The notes: generated by a model not told the origin, from the letters alone. A stretch of 64,000 nucleotides of DNA from Albidovulum sp. (GCA_020637635.1 JACKKB010000002.1:186001-250000), one strand, 5' to 3'. Positions 8,395-21,155 are shown, counted from the stretch's first letter. Translations and numbers: made by a program.

Positions 8395-8948
8395 TGCTGA
8401 CCCGCGCCTTTGACCTGATTGATGCCGCAAACCGTGCCGATCCCGGGATGGAAGAACGGCAACCAGCCGCCCTGCTATACGGCCAGCGGATGAGCGCCGA
8501 GTTAGACCGTTTGTTTCCGCACGCAAACGACGTTTTGCGCATTGCCGCGCGGGGTCAGCATGTCGAACGTTGGCTTTTACCGCGCGCGGACTACGCGCAG
8601 GGCCGCGAAGGCTATCTGGAATGGCGGCGCGAACAGGCGCGTCGCCATGCCGGGCGCGTGGCGGGCATACTGGCCGAGGCGGGGTATGACAGGGAGGCGC
8701 AAGACCGGGTTGGTGTGCTGCTTCGCAAAGAAGGGCTAAAGCGCGACGCCGATGTGCAGGCGCTGGAGGATGTGATCTGTTTTGTTTTCCTGCGCTGGTA
8801 TTTTCAGCCTTTTGCCGGGAAACATGCCCCTGATGCCTTGTTGAAAATCGTGGAAAAGACCGCGCGCAAGATGTCGGATGCGGGGCGGGCAAGGGCGCTG
8901 GTCGAGTTTGATTTACCCGAACCCTTCGCCACAGCCTTTCGCACTTAG
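8394..8948 (+). CDS. DUF4202 domain protein
   Basis: This is a 184-residue protein. The segments QRMSAELDRLFPHANDVLRI and LRKEGLKRDADVQALEDV, separated by a helix with R-x-x-H and W-R-R-E, fit DUF4202. That family often accompanies nitrate, nitrite or sulfur metabolism genes. Conserved histidines (ARGQHVERW, RRHAGR) could bind metal, but this is a guess. Translation starts at the ATG overlapping the stop of the Crp/Fnr gene, so the two are co-expressed. It converges with nnrU, with a 4-bp overlap at the 3' ends. Confidence 0.75.
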   Translation: MLTRAFDLIDAANRADPGMEERQPAALLYGQRMSAELDRLFPHANDVLRIAARGQHVERWLLPRADYAQGREGYLEWRREQARRHAGRVAGILAEAGYDREAQDRVGVLLRKEGLKRDADVQALEDVICFVFLRWYFQPFAGKHAPDALLKIVEKTARKMSDAGRARALVEFDLPEPFATAFRT

Positions 8949-9628
8949 GGCGCTGGCGTGACGCCGATCACCGGCGCGTGCAACAGCCAAAGGCCAGCCC
9001 AGACCAACAGCCACAGCGCCGTGCGCCAGACCGAGGGCAAAGCGCGTGGACGCCAGCGCCCGGTGAACAGCGCCGCGAAGGGCAACAGGCCGCTATGTGC
9101 GGTCAGTCGGTGCCAGTCGCGCGGCCCTATCGCGCAGGCGCGGCGGCGTTCGACCAGCCCCATCCCAGCCAGCGAAAACAGCGCAAAGCTGCCGAACAAC
9201 AGGGCATGGGCCAGATCGCCATTGGCCAAAAGATGCGCGCCCGACCAAAGAGCCAGCCCCCACAGCAGCGGTTGCCGCGTCAGCCCGGCGATGCCGGGGC
9301 GTGTGGGGTCAAAACCTGTGGCCCGGCCTTCGAAAGCAAAGGGATTGGGGGCGGCGGTGCCAAAGACGATCAGCGCCAGTGCCAGCGGCATGGCGATATT
9401 AACCGCCCAGCGGTGCCACAGCGCATGGTCCCACAGGGCGACATAGGGCGCCCGGCCAGCCGCGAAAATCACCCAAAACAACAGCGCGGTCGAGATCAGG
9501 CTGAACAGGACGGTATAACCGCGCGGCCCAAGGGCTGCGGTCAGCGGGGCCTTGATGCCCATCACCGCCGGGATGCGGTGTGAAACAAAGAACAGGCCCA
9601 GCGCCAGTGAAAACTCAACCCAAGCCAT
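8945..9628 (-). CDS. nnrU: NnrU family membrane protein
   Basis: This is a 227-residue protein with about 6 hydrophobic segments. The pattern LGLFFVSHRIPAV near the N-terminus and TRQPLLWGLALWSGAHLLANGD in the middle are hallmarks of NnrU, which shares its fold with isoprenylcysteine methyltransferase-like membrane proteins. nnrU was described in Rhodobacter as needed for, or linked to, nitric oxide metabolism; its exact activity is not established. It is the last gene of the nor operon, 3 bp after norF. Confidence 0.85.
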   Translation of the reverse strand: MAWVEFSLALGLFFVSHRIPAVMGIKAPLTAALGPRGYTVLFSLISTALLFWVIFAAGRAPYVALWDHALWHRWAVNIAMPLALALIVFGTAAPNPFAFEGRATGFDPTRPGIAGLTRQPLLWGLALWSGAHLLANGDLAHALLFGSFALFSLAGMGLVERRRACAIGPRDWHRLTAHSGLLPFAALFTGRWRPRALPSVWRTALWLLVWAGLWLLHAPVIGVTPAP

Positions 9629-9631
9629 TGT

Positions 9632-9874
9632 TTATCCGGCCAATCCCAGCGCTAACATGGCCATCATCACCAGCCCGATCACAATGTCAAACCCGGTTAA
9701 GATGGGTGGGATGCGGCCGAGACCCAGATAGTGTTTCAAGATCAGATGCGATTTGAACCATGCCAACAGCAGGATCGCGGCAAGCGCCCCGTGCCCCGCG
9801 CTGCCCGCGGCGGCAAGCGCGGTTGATCCCAAGGACAGGCCGATCAGCAGGCCCCATGTGCGGGTTAACTCCAT
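9632..9874 (-). CDS. norF: NorF, small membrane protein of the nitric oxide reductase operon
   Basis: This is an 80-residue protein with two to three hydrophobic helices and the motif LAWFKSHLILKHYLGL, shared with cytochrome oxidase subunit IV-like proteins. It sits directly after norE with a 1-bp gap. In Paracoccus, NorE and NorF are accessory to NorCB maturation or stability and not catalytic. Confidence 0.8.
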   Translation of the reverse strand: MELTRTWGLLIGLSLGSTALAAAGSAGHGALAAILLLAWFKSHLILKHYLGLGRIPPILTGFDIVIGLVMMAMLALGLAG

Positions 9875-9875
9875 C

Positions 9876-10427
9876 CTAATGCACCAGATAGATCACGGGG
9901 AACAGGATCACCCAGACCAGATCGACCATATGCCAGAACGCCACGGCGTTTTCGGTAGGCTCGGGGGTGGGGCGAAACGCCAACCCGGCCAGCAGCAAGA
10001 CCCCGGCCAGCACATGCGCGGCGTGAAAGCCGGTGAGCAGGAAATAGAAGGTATAAAAGGCATGGGTTTCGGTGCTGATGCCAAGGCCCGACAGACCGGC
10101 AAACTCGCTGCCCTTGATGCCCAGAAACACCAGCCCCAAAGCCGCCGCCGCCAAAAGGTTCGGGCGCGCGGCGGGTGGCGGGCTCAGATCAGCCGCCCTT
10201 GCCCCGCGTGCGGCCAGCCAGCCCGAGGTGATCAGGATCAGCGTGTTCACCCCAGCGCCCACGCGGTGCAGGTGGTCTTGGGCTTCGGCAAAGCCCGCAG
10301 GGTCGGTCAGCCGCACCGCAAGAAAGGCCAAAAGGCCCGCGCCAAAGACCAGAAGTTCCGACACGATCAACACCCAGATCATCAGATCGCCGGGCAGATC
10401 GTCCAACAGGCTGGCCCGGTCTGTCAT
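9876..10427 (-). CDS. norE: NorE, cytochrome c oxidase subunit III-like protein
   Basis: This is a 183-residue protein with five predicted membrane segments. Subunit III features include ELLVFGAGLLAFLAVRL, YTFYFLLTGFHAAHVLAGV and a C-terminal WHMVDLVWVILFPVIYL. It lies between norD (4-bp overlap) and norF. The family is shorter than true subunit III because the first helices are absent. Confidence 0.88.
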   Translation of the reverse strand: MTDRASLLDDLPGDLMIWVLIVSELLVFGAGLLAFLAVRLTDPAGFAEAQDHLHRVGAGVNTLILITSGWLAARGARAADLSPPPAARPNLLAAAALGLVFLGIKGSEFAGLSGLGISTETHAFYTFYFLLTGFHAAHVLAGVLLLAGLAFRPTPEPTENAVAFWHMVDLVWVILFPVIYLVH

Positions 10428-12391
10428 GCGCCGACCAGATGGCGGTAAATCTCGGGCAAGGCTTGGGTCAGCTTTTCAGGGTTGGGGATCAACGCAAAGC
10501 CGCCCTGCCCAAAGATGCGCGGAAACCAGCTTTTGCCGTCGCGGTCCACGGTGATGCCAAAGACCGCATGACCCATGCGGCGGGCCTCTAACACCGCTTT
10601 GTGGCTGTCCTCGATGCCGTGGCGGCCTTCGTAATGGTCCAGATCGTTGGGTTTGCCGTCGGTGATGACCAGCAAAAGGCGGCGTTTGCGGGCCTGTTGC
10701 GACAGTCCTGCGCTGGCGTGGCGGATGGCGGCGCCAAGGCGTGTGTAATGCCCCGGTTTCAGTGCGGCGATACGGTGTTCAACCACATCCGACATGGGTT
10801 CGCCAAAGCGTTTGGCGCATTGGATGTAAACCCGGTCGCGTTTCAGGCTGGAAAAGGCGTCGATGGCAAAATCGTCGCCGCAAGCCGACAGGCCCCATGA
10901 CAGAGCCGCCAGTGCCTCGCGTTCCACATCTATCACTGACCGTCCGCCATGGCCGTGGCCGGGAATGGCGCTTTCGGTGCTGCGCGACACGTCCAGCAAG
11001 ACCTGCACGGCCAGATCGCGTTTCTGGGGCCGGGTTTGCCGCCAGATGCGGTCATCGCCCTGCCCCGTAGCATAAAAATCGACCCGCGCGCGCACCGCCC
11101 GGTCCGTATCAAGTTCATCGCCGTCAGGGTGGCCAGTGGTCGAAATTCGGCTGGGACGCAGAGCCTCGAACTGACGTTTGACGGCGCGGATACGGGCGTT
11201 GGCGCGCGGATCGTCCCGAAACGGGGGGGTGGCGGCAACCGGGGTAATGTCGGACGTCAGAACCCTGACGTGATGGGGCAGATAAGTGCCGGTTCGCACA
11301 TCCCATTCGGGATAGGTGGAAATGCCCGAAAGCGCCTCGCGGTCCACGTCTTCGGGGGCCAGATCAAGGTGCAGTTTCAAGCGGGTGGCGGGGGCCTTGG
11401 AAATCTGGCCAAGGCCGATTTCGTCGGCGTCATCGGCGGCCTTTTGGGCGTCGTCGTTTTCATCATCCTCAACGCGGCGGTTCAGGTTGATGAATTCGGC
11501 CCAGGATAGCAACGCCTCGAATTTGTGCAGGATAAAGCTGTCGTTGCGTTCGGCCTGATCGGCGCGGCGGCGGCGGGCGCGGAGGGTTTTGTTGCCCTCG
11601 GATTCCTCAGGCGTGCCCTCGGTTGCGCGGGTTTCAACAGCCGTGGTTTCCGAGCGGTCGGTGGCACGCAAGAGCGGCCAAAGCGCCACGGGGCGGAAGG
11701 GGCGATAGCCACGGGGGGCGCGGTAGGGGGTGAAATCTGCGGTCTGAACGGCGGTCCACATGCGGGCGGCTTTGGGGCGCAAGGGGGCGGGATCGCCCAG
11801 CAAGTGGCGCAACACCGCTTCAACCGTGCGTTCGGCGTCCGGCAGGTGCGGGGTTTGGCGCAAGGATAAGGTTGCGGCACAAAGATCGGCGTAAAGCGCG
11901 CGCAGGCCGGGGGCCTCAGTCAGGGTGGTGTCGACCATGGTTTTGGCGGCACGAAGGGCGACCAGATCGGCGCGCAGGGGGTCAGTTTCGGGGGTATAGT
12001 CGGGGGCATGGGCGGCGGCGGCGGTCAGCCATAGATAGAGGGCTGCATTCGCCGGGGCCGCCGGAAAAACCGCCAAGGATGCGGGCAGGCGAAGGGCCCC
12101 GCCGTCAAAGCTGGTGCGGGGTGTCGCCTCGGCCTCGGTTCCCAAAAAGCGGCGCAAGGACAGGCGGTGCGCGCTGGTCTCATCCCCCACCGCCTTGATC
12201 TGCACCGAAGCGTCCCCCCCAAGGCCGCGGAAAAGAACCGCCAGCCGCCCGCTGACCTGGCTTAGGTCAACACGGGCTCCGTCGTAAACGCTTGGTGCGT
12301 CAAGGCGGCTGGCGTAGGCGTGCCACAGTTTCCCGATGGTTTCTTCGGGCTCCCATGGTTCCAGATCGAGCTTGTTCACGGCCGGCCTCAC
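10424..12391 (-). CDS. norD: NorD, VWA-domain activation protein of nitric oxide reductase
   Basis: This is a 655-residue protein. The C-terminal third is a von Willebrand A domain with an intact MIDAS: LDVSRSTES (DxSxS), a conserved threonine in GHYTRLGAA and the aspartate in VITDGKPND. The N-terminal two thirds are helical and family-specific, with an acidic stretch around residues 300-330. NorD works with the AAA ATPase NorQ to insert the non-heme iron into NorB, as known for the NorQ/NorD and CbbQ/CbbO pairs. It overlaps norQ by 4 bp. Confidence 0.92.
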   Translation of the reverse strand: MRPAVNKLDLEPWEPEETIGKLWHAYASRLDAPSVYDGARVDLSQVSGRLAVLFRGLGGDASVQIKAVGDETSAHRLSLRRFLGTEAEATPRTSFDGGALRLPASLAVFPAAPANAALYLWLTAAAAHAPDYTPETDPLRADLVALRAAKTMVDTTLTEAPGLRALYADLCAATLSLRQTPHLPDAERTVEAVLRHLLGDPAPLRPKAARMWTAVQTADFTPYRAPRGYRPFRPVALWPLLRATDRSETTAVETRATEGTPEESEGNKTLRARRRRADQAERNDSFILHKFEALLSWAEFINLNRRVEDDENDDAQKAADDADEIGLGQISKAPATRLKLHLDLAPEDVDREALSGISTYPEWDVRTGTYLPHHVRVLTSDITPVAATPPFRDDPRANARIRAVKRQFEALRPSRISTTGHPDGDELDTDRAVRARVDFYATGQGDDRIWRQTRPQKRDLAVQVLLDVSRSTESAIPGHGHGGRSVIDVEREALAALSWGLSACGDDFAIDAFSSLKRDRVYIQCAKRFGEPMSDVVEHRIAALKPGHYTRLGAAIRHASAGLSQQARKRRLLLVITDGKPNDLDHYEGRHGIEDSHKAVLEARRMGHAVFGITVDRDGKSWFPRIFGQGGFALIPNPEKLTQALPEIYRHLVGA

Positions 12392-13199
12392 CCGAAAACG
12401 GCTTGAACAAGATCGAGGAGCCCGCGTTTGGTATCGGCGTCATCGGTCAGGGGTTCGATCATGGCGGCAAGGATGGCGCGGTCAACGGCCATGCCTTGGG
12501 CGATCAGGGTGGCGGTATAGATCACCAGACGGGTGGACACGCCTTCCTCCAGGTCCTGCCCTTTCATCGCGCGCAGCTTGCCCGCAAGGCGGACCAGCGG
12601 CTTGACCCGGTCTTCGGGCAGACCGCTTTCGCGCGCCACCACGGGGATTTCGTGTTCCGGGCGCGGGAAGGTGAATTCCAGACTGACAAAGCGCTGCCGG
12701 GTGGACGGTTTCAGCGTTTTCAGGATGTTCTGGTAGCCGGGGTTATAGCTGGCCACCAGCATAAAGCCGGGGGCGGCCTCCAACTCCTCGGACGTTCGGT
12801 CAATCGGCAGGATGCGGCGATCGTCGGTCAAAGGGTGCAGCACAACGGTCACGTCCTTGCGGGCTTCGACCACCTCGTCCAGATAGCAGATCGCCCCTTC
12901 GCGCACGGCGCGGGTCAGCGGGCCATCGACCCAAACGGTCTCGCCACCCTTCAGCAGATAACGGCCAATCAGGTCAGCCGCCGAAAGGTCGTCATGGCAG
13001 GCAACCGTATACAAGGGGCGGCCCAGTTGGGCGGCCATATGGGCGACGAAACGGGTCTTGCCGCAGCCTGTCGGCCCTTTCAGCAGCACAGGCAATTGGT
13101 TATCAAAGGCCGCGCGAAACACATCGCATTCATCGCCCTGCGGCAGGTAGAAGGGGGCTTGCGCCGCCCCCTTCAGATTGTGGGTTCCATCCATATCCA

Positions 13200-13200
<1 letters not shown>
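12388..13200 (-). CDS. norQ: NorQ, MoxR-type AAA+ ATPase for nitric oxide reductase activation
   Basis: This is a 270-residue protein with Walker A GPTGCGKTRF near residue 38, Walker B ICYLDEVVEA near residue 100 and a sensor motif in FMLVASYNPGYQ. The frame is open further upstream into norB, but the ATG overlapping the norB stop (TGATG at 13198-13202) gives the family's usual length of about 270. It acts with NorD as an ATP-driven activator of NorCB. Confidence 0.93.
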
Positions 13201-14576
<1,376 letters not shown>

Positions 14577-15029
14577 TCAACCCGCATCATTCGGGGGCCA
14601 GCTTTGGGTGCGGATCTTGTTGGTCCACAGCAAAAAGTCGGCGAGGTTGCGATAGTCTTCGTCCGTCAGGTTGAACTGCGGCATCTGGCGGCGCCCTTCG
14701 ATGCCCGTAGGCATCGCGTCCATCCAGCCCTTCAGGCTTTCCATGGCGGCGACAGGGTCATCTTGCACGCCCCAGCGGGTCATCACATTGCCCAGCTCGG
14801 GCGCGAAATAGGCCCCCTCACCCAGAATGGAATGGCAGTTGATGCAGGCGTGCTTTTCCCACAGGTGTTTGCCCGCTGCGACCGAAGGCGTCAGCGTGGC
14901 CGCATCGGTGGAGGTGGTGACGATATAGCGGTGGCTGTTCCAAGCCAGCCCGATGAAGATAAGTATGAAGAACAGGGATCCGCCGTAAAAGATGTTGCGG
15001 GCCATGCTCTTGGTCATGATTTCGCGCAT
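14577..15029 (-). CDS. norC: NorC, cytochrome c subunit of nitric oxide reductase
   Basis: This is a 150-residue protein with one N-terminal membrane anchor (about residues 11-29) and a single c-type heme site CINCH at 62-66, with M116 (RRQMPQF) as the likely axial ligand. It passes electrons to NorB. The ATG at 15029 is favoured over the in-frame ATG four codons later because GGAAGGA lies 7 bp before it. It is first in the norCBQDEF-nnrU operon, with an NnrR-type box about 70 bp upstream. Confidence 0.95.
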   Translation of the reverse strand: MREIMTKSMARNIFYGGSLFFILIFIGLAWNSHRYIVTTSTDAATLTPSVAAGKHLWEKHACINCHSILGEGAYFAPELGNVMTRWGVQDDPVAAMESLKGWMDAMPTGIEGRRQMPQFNLTDEDYRNLADFLLWTNKIRTQSWPPNDAG

Positions 15030-15092
15030 TGCGAATCCTTCCCGTGGCGGTTTCAGGTAGGGCCGTTGTGGGCTTGGGCGGGCATGGTGGCC

Positions 15093-15106
15093 TTAACGAA
15101 AGTCAA
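15093..15106. promoter_or_regulatory. NnrR/FNR-type operator upstream of norC
   Basis: TTAACGAAAGTCAA has near-palindromic arms TTAAC/GTCAA. Its centre is 70 bp upstream of the norC ATG. The 17-bp context CCTTAACGAAAGTCAAG is identical to the box in the nirI-nirS intergenic region. If the centre lies at about -41.5, transcription would start near 15058. Confidence 0.8.
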
Positions 15107-15134
15107 GCGGCCCGGCTTTGTCGCAGCTTTTCAG

Positions 15135-16007
15135 TCAGGAAAGATGTTCCAGCCGCGCGCCGGGGAATGCGGCCAAGGCTGAGTCAATTGCAGGGCGGTC
15201 CAAAAGGCAGGCGGCGGTGGACAGGGCATCGGCAACGGCGGCCATGGGCGCGCTGATTGCCACGGTTTGCCAGCGTGTCGGCAGGCCTTTGGGGTGCAGG
15301 ATATGGCCTGCGCCTGACCCTATCCGGGTTCCCAATGGCGATGAAGTCGCCAAGGCGCGGTCTTGCAGATCAAGATCAGCAAGGGCATCGCCCCCCGGCC
15401 CCGCAACCTGCGCGCGCCACGGCCCGCCTTCGGGGTGGGTGCCCAGCGCCTGCACTTCGCCCATGTCGATCAGCACATTGCCGAACCCTTCGGCGCGCAT
15501 CCGGGCTGCGATCCGGTCGGCGGCGTGGCCTTGGGCGATACCATTGAAGGTCAGCGCCATACCGGGGTCCAGCTTGATCTCGTCAGGGGCAATGCGAACG
15601 CGGTCCCAACCAATGGCGGCGCGGCCTGCGGTCAGGTTGCCGCCTGTCGCCATGGCCAGCCAAAGCGGTTGGACAGTCGGGTCAAACGCCCCACCCGTGG
15701 CCCTATGGACCTGATCTGCCAGCGCAAACAGGTCCAGCATCGGCACCGAAGGATACGGCAACCGCCCATCGCGGTTCAACCGGGTCAGGGCGCTGTCACA
15801 ATAAAGCGAAAACTGCGCCTCGACCTGTGCCAGTTCCGATACGACGCGGGCAAAGACGTGGCGGGCTTGGGCATCGGTGGCGCCCGACACCACCAACCGC
15901 GCCTCTGCCCCAAGGGCCACGCCCTGCCAATCATGCCGGGTGGCGGCATAGCCGGGTGCGGCCAAAGCCGCAGCGGACAGGGCGATAAAGCGGCGACGTG
16001 TGATCAT
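15135..16007 (-). CDS. nirX: NirX, ApbE-like FAD:protein FMN transferase
   Basis: This is a 290-residue protein beginning with a twin-arginine signal (TRRRFIALSAAALAA). ApbE features follow: FDPTVQPL, FNGIAQGHAADRIA and VLIDMGEVQALG. It probably attaches FMN to the periplasmic domain of NirI, as NosX does for NosR. The start at 16007 overlaps the nnrS stop by 4 bp and gives a proper Tat signal; the longer open frame would add 30 residues inside nnrS. It is the last gene of nirI-nnrS-nirX. Confidence 0.88.
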   Translation of the reverse strand: MITRRRFIALSAAALAAPGYAATRHDWQGVALGAEARLVVSGATDAQARHVFARVVSELAQVEAQFSLYCDSALTRLNRDGRLPYPSVPMLDLFALADQVHRATGGAFDPTVQPLWLAMATGGNLTAGRAAIGWDRVRIAPDEIKLDPGMALTFNGIAQGHAADRIAARMRAEGFGNVLIDMGEVQALGTHPEGGPWRAQVAGPGGDALADLDLQDRALATSSPLGTRIGSGAGHILHPKGLPTRWQTVAISAPMAAVADALSTAACLLDRPAIDSALAAFPGARLEHLS

Positions 16008-17206
16008 GTGGCTGCCTCGGTCTTTGAGCGGTTTTGGCGCGGGCCGAAAAAGGCCGGCAACAGGGCGGTTGTGAAAAGGGCAAAGGCCATGCACCACAAG
16101 GCGGCGGCGGTAAAGATGGCGGGGTAATACATCCCCGGCCAGGCCGAACCCGCAAACCGGGCCAAAGCCGCCAAGGGCACCATCACATAGGCCAAGACCA
16201 CCGGTCCGGGTGCCACCAAGGCCCGCCCACTATGGCCCAAAGTGGCCCGCGACATGACCGCCAGCGTCATCCCCCCCACCCCACCGATGCCCAGCAAATG
16301 CAGCGCGGCCACTTCGGACCCCAGCCCCAGATTGGCCACACCAAAAGCCAAAAAGCCCAATGCATTGACCGCATAGGACAGATGCAGCGTCCACAGGATC
16401 GGCTTGTCTTTGGTCCAGCCACCGCGCCACAGTGCCGCGCGCAGCAGGCCCGCGCCCCCGGCGATCAGGGCGGCAAGGCCCAGTGCCAGCTCCGGCGCAC
16501 GGGTCATCAGCCCCAAGGGCACCGCAACCGCCGCCGCAATGGCGGTGGCGGCCAAGGGCATGGGATTGCGCGGCAACCCGGTCTCGCGCCCCGATTGCAC
16601 CATGGCGTTGCGGGTAAAGCCCGGCGTCACCCGCCCTCCCAGCACCATGATCAGCGCGCCAAGGCTGAACAGCCCAACCCGCAAGCCCGCCCAAAGTGTG
16701 TCGGCGGTCAGGCCCATCCATTCCAGATGCGCCATCAGATTGCCTGACCAGAACAGCCCCAGCATGGCCAAAAGGATCATCTGCTGCGGCTTTGGCCGCT
16801 TCAGCAATTGCTCCAGCAGTTTGGCCGCCAGCACCGGCACAAAGGCCAGATCGACCAGCGCCACCAGCCCGGCCGGCAGTTGGGCCGATTGCCAGACCAT
16901 CAGCCGCCCCATAAGCCAAAGCCCGGCCACCACCGCGTTAAACACCTGCGGCGCGGCGCGCGCGCCGGTCCAGTTCGGAACGGCAGTCAGGAAAAACCCG
17001 GCCATTGCTGCAGCGCCGTATCCAAAGATCATCTCATGCGCGTGCCACAGATGCGGGGCGGCGGCGGTTGGCAGGTCAACCATCCCGCCATAGGCATGCA
17101 CCCCCAACCACCCGGCCCAGACAATCATGGCCAGCATCGCAAACACGCCCGCCGCGAAAAAGAACACCCGGAATCCATCGCCGAAAAAGCGCGCCAACAC
17201 GGTCAT
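16004..17206 (-). CDS. nnrS: NnrS family heme/copper-type membrane protein
   Basis: This is a 400-residue protein with about 12 hydrophobic helices. Characteristic segments are LWHAHEMIFGYGAAAMAGFF, FLTAVPNWTG, VTPGFTRNA and HLLGIGGVGGMTLAVMSRATLGH, with the conserved histidines of the family. NnrS is a heme- and copper-containing protein linked to NO stress relief. The start overlaps the nirI stop by 4 bp. An insertion of nnrS between nirI and nirX differs from the simple nirX-nirI order. Confidence 0.9.
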   Translation of the reverse strand: MTVLARFFGDGFRVFFFAAGVFAMLAMIVWAGWLGVHAYGGMVDLPTAAAPHLWHAHEMIFGYGAAAMAGFFLTAVPNWTGARAAPQVFNAVVAGLWLMGRLMVWQSAQLPAGLVALVDLAFVPVLAAKLLEQLLKRPKPQQMILLAMLGLFWSGNLMAHLEWMGLTADTLWAGLRVGLFSLGALIMVLGGRVTPGFTRNAMVQSGRETGLPRNPMPLAATAIAAAVAVPLGLMTRAPELALGLAALIAGGAGLLRAALWRGGWTKDKPILWTLHLSYAVNALGFLAFGVANLGLGSEVAALHLLGIGGVGGMTLAVMSRATLGHSGRALVAPGPVVLAYVMVPLAALARFAGSAWPGMYYPAIFTAAALWCMAFALFTTALLPAFFGPRQNRSKTEAAT

Positions 17207-19230
17207 GCCGCCCCCCTTTCTGCCCGCGCGCGGCGCTTCAGCACTGGGCAAGCCGCCCCGTCGTTCATGATGACCTGACAGCGCAGGCACAGCACACATT
17301 CATTGGCATTGATCCGGCCCAAGGGATCAATCGCGCCCACGGTGCATTTGGTTTCGCACAACCGGCATTCGCGCCCACATTGCGGGCGGCGTTTCAGCCA
17401 GTCGAACACCTTCAGCTTGGCCGGGATGGCAAGACCTGCGCCCAAAGGGCAAAGATAGCGGCAATAGAACCGTTCAATGAACAGGCTGGCGGTCAAAAGG
17501 GCCAACACGAACAGAACAAACGGCCAGGCCCGCCACATCCGCAGGCTGATCGCGGTCTTGAAGGGCTCTACCTCGGCCACGACCAGCGCATCGTGCATCG
17601 AATAGAACGACAGCGCCAGAATGCCGACAAAGGCGGTGTATTTGATGACCCACAGCCGTTCATGCACCGCTTGGGGCACGGCGATCTGGCGGATGCCCAG
17701 CGCAACGGCGGCGTTGTTGGTAAGCTCTTGCAGCGCACCGAACGGGCACAGCCAGCCGCAATAGACCCCCCTGCCCCAAAACAGCATGCCCAGCGCGGTG
17801 AAGCCCCATAGCAGGAAAATCACGGGTTCAATCAGGAAGGTTTCCCAGCGGAACCCATTCAGCAGCGAATGGATAAAAGCGATGACCTGCACCACGGAAA
17901 GCTGCCCGTTCAGCCCCCAGCCCAGCACGATCAACGTGGTCAGCAAAAAGGATATCCGCCCGGTGCGCCACAAACGGGGTCGGCGGGTGATCCATTCCTG
18001 GGCGAACAGGATCAGCGTCAACACGGCCAGCATGGTGGCAACGACGGCGGTTTCCAACCGCTTCGCCTGCCATATCGCGCGCCACAGCGGTTCGGGTTCG
18101 GCATCGGGCGCAAGGCGCAGGGCGGCGGGCAGGGTGTAATCGGTGGCGATGGTCATCGTCACTGGTGCGGTGGCTGTATCGCGGCTGGCGGTGATCTCCA
18201 CCCGGATCGGCTGCAGAGGGTCAATGGCGGGCGGCAGGCGGAACAGGCTGATTTCCTTGGCCTCGGGAGCGCCGGGGGCCTTTAGCCGTTTCAGCATCTG
18301 ATAGCTAGCCTCGGTCGGTTGAAACCGGCTATTGCCTTGGCTGATCGTGATACGGTCAAAGATGCCGGTTTTCTTCCAATCGGTGCCGCGATGCGACTGC
18401 AGGCCTTGTGAAATAACAATCAACGCGGTTTCACCGGGGCCAAGGTTGCCGATGGCTTTGTTGAAATCTTGCTGGCCCAGCAGGTTCTGGCCCACGGTCG
18501 GCGCGTCGATCAGCCCGGTCCAGAGATGCAGAAACGGGCCATCCCCGCCGGGAATTGGCACCTTGGCACCGTTTAACGCCGCCGCCGCCTCGGTCATGGT
18601 GACTTGCGCTTCGGTCAACGCCCCCATTGCCAGCAACCCTACCCAATCGGTCGGGGCATAGGTCAGACGGTCAATGCCGCCCCCTGCCGCGATCACGCCG
18701 CGCCCGATGGCAAGGGTGCGGGCGGTTCGCAGGATGCCGTCACGGATAACCCCGGTGGACACCGTTGCACGGCTGATAACATCGGGCACACCGGGTTGGC
18801 GCAAGCCGGTCCCGGCAGGGGCGCTCAGATCATAGCCCGCAAAGCCGCTGACATAGGCGGCAATATCAGCATCCGAAATCCCCAGCGTCAGCACAGGTTC
18901 ATTGTGCTGCATAAGGCGCGCGCCAGTGATCCGCCCCACAGGCGAGATGGCCACAAGCACATCCAGCGGACGGCCCGAATAGCCGACAGACCCCGCCACT
19001 TCCCAAGTGGACGCAAGATGCCCCACGGTTTGCCCATTGGCCGAAACATCCCAACCGGGCACGCCTGCGTCATTGCGGATCACTTGCACCGGGCCGGAAA
19101 TGCCCATCACACCCGCCGCCAGATCAGCGCCGGGATCGGCCACCACAATCGCGTTAAAGCCGGATTTTTCGGCCAGCGCTGGCGCCACGAATGACCAAAC
19201 GGCAAGCGCCAACACGGTTAGAAATCGCAT
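17203..19230 (-). CDS. nirI: NirI, NosR/NirI-family membrane iron-sulfur flavoprotein
   Basis: This is a 675-residue protein with a signal peptide (MRFLTVLALAVWSFVAPALA), a periplasmic FMN-binding domain (about residues 80-170), about six membrane helices and cytoplasmic polyferredoxin motifs. Two CxxxCP motifs (CGWLCPFG and CRYLCPLG) and a C-terminal pair of 4Fe-4S clusters (CGRECRLCETKC; CVLCLRCQ) are present. NirI is required for nirS expression in Paracoccus. The ATG at 19230 is chosen because it gives a clean signal peptide; the open frame upstream runs through the regulatory box. It diverges from nirS. Confidence 0.9.
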   Translation of the reverse strand: MRFLTVLALAVWSFVAPALAEKSGFNAIVVADPGADLAAGVMGISGPVQVIRNDAGVPGWDVSANGQTVGHLASTWEVAGSVGYSGRPLDVLVAISPVGRITGARLMQHNEPVLTLGISDADIAAYVSGFAGYDLSAPAGTGLRQPGVPDVISRATVSTGVIRDGILRTARTLAIGRGVIAAGGGIDRLTYAPTDWVGLLAMGALTEAQVTMTEAAAALNGAKVPIPGGDGPFLHLWTGLIDAPTVGQNLLGQQDFNKAIGNLGPGETALIVISQGLQSHRGTDWKKTGIFDRITISQGNSRFQPTEASYQMLKRLKAPGAPEAKEISLFRLPPAIDPLQPIRVEITASRDTATAPVTMTIATDYTLPAALRLAPDAEPEPLWRAIWQAKRLETAVVATMLAVLTLILFAQEWITRRPRLWRTGRISFLLTTLIVLGWGLNGQLSVVQVIAFIHSLLNGFRWETFLIEPVIFLLWGFTALGMLFWGRGVYCGWLCPFGALQELTNNAAVALGIRQIAVPQAVHERLWVIKYTAFVGILALSFYSMHDALVVAEVEPFKTAISLRMWRAWPFVLFVLALLTASLFIERFYCRYLCPLGAGLAIPAKLKVFDWLKRRPQCGRECRLCETKCTVGAIDPLGRINANECVLCLRCQVIMNDGAACPVLKRRARAERGAA

Positions 19231-19285
19231 CAAGACACCCCGGGGTTTCCTGCGCCGACTTTGCCCCCGGGGATTTTTGCCTGCC

Positions 19286-21122
<1,837 letters not shown>

Positions 21123-21133
21123 GCCCGAATTGA

Positions 21134-21155
21134 GGCCGACCCCTAAGGGTTGGCC
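21134..21155 (+). terminator. Intercistronic hairpin between nirS and nirE
   Basis: A 9-bp stem (GGCCGACCC with GGGTTGGCC, one G-T pair) and CTAA loop start 12 bp after the nirS stop. There is no T-run, so it is more likely a partial terminator or a 3'-end stabiliser than a full stop. A second run of G/C pairs lies at 21160-21198. Confidence 0.5.
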
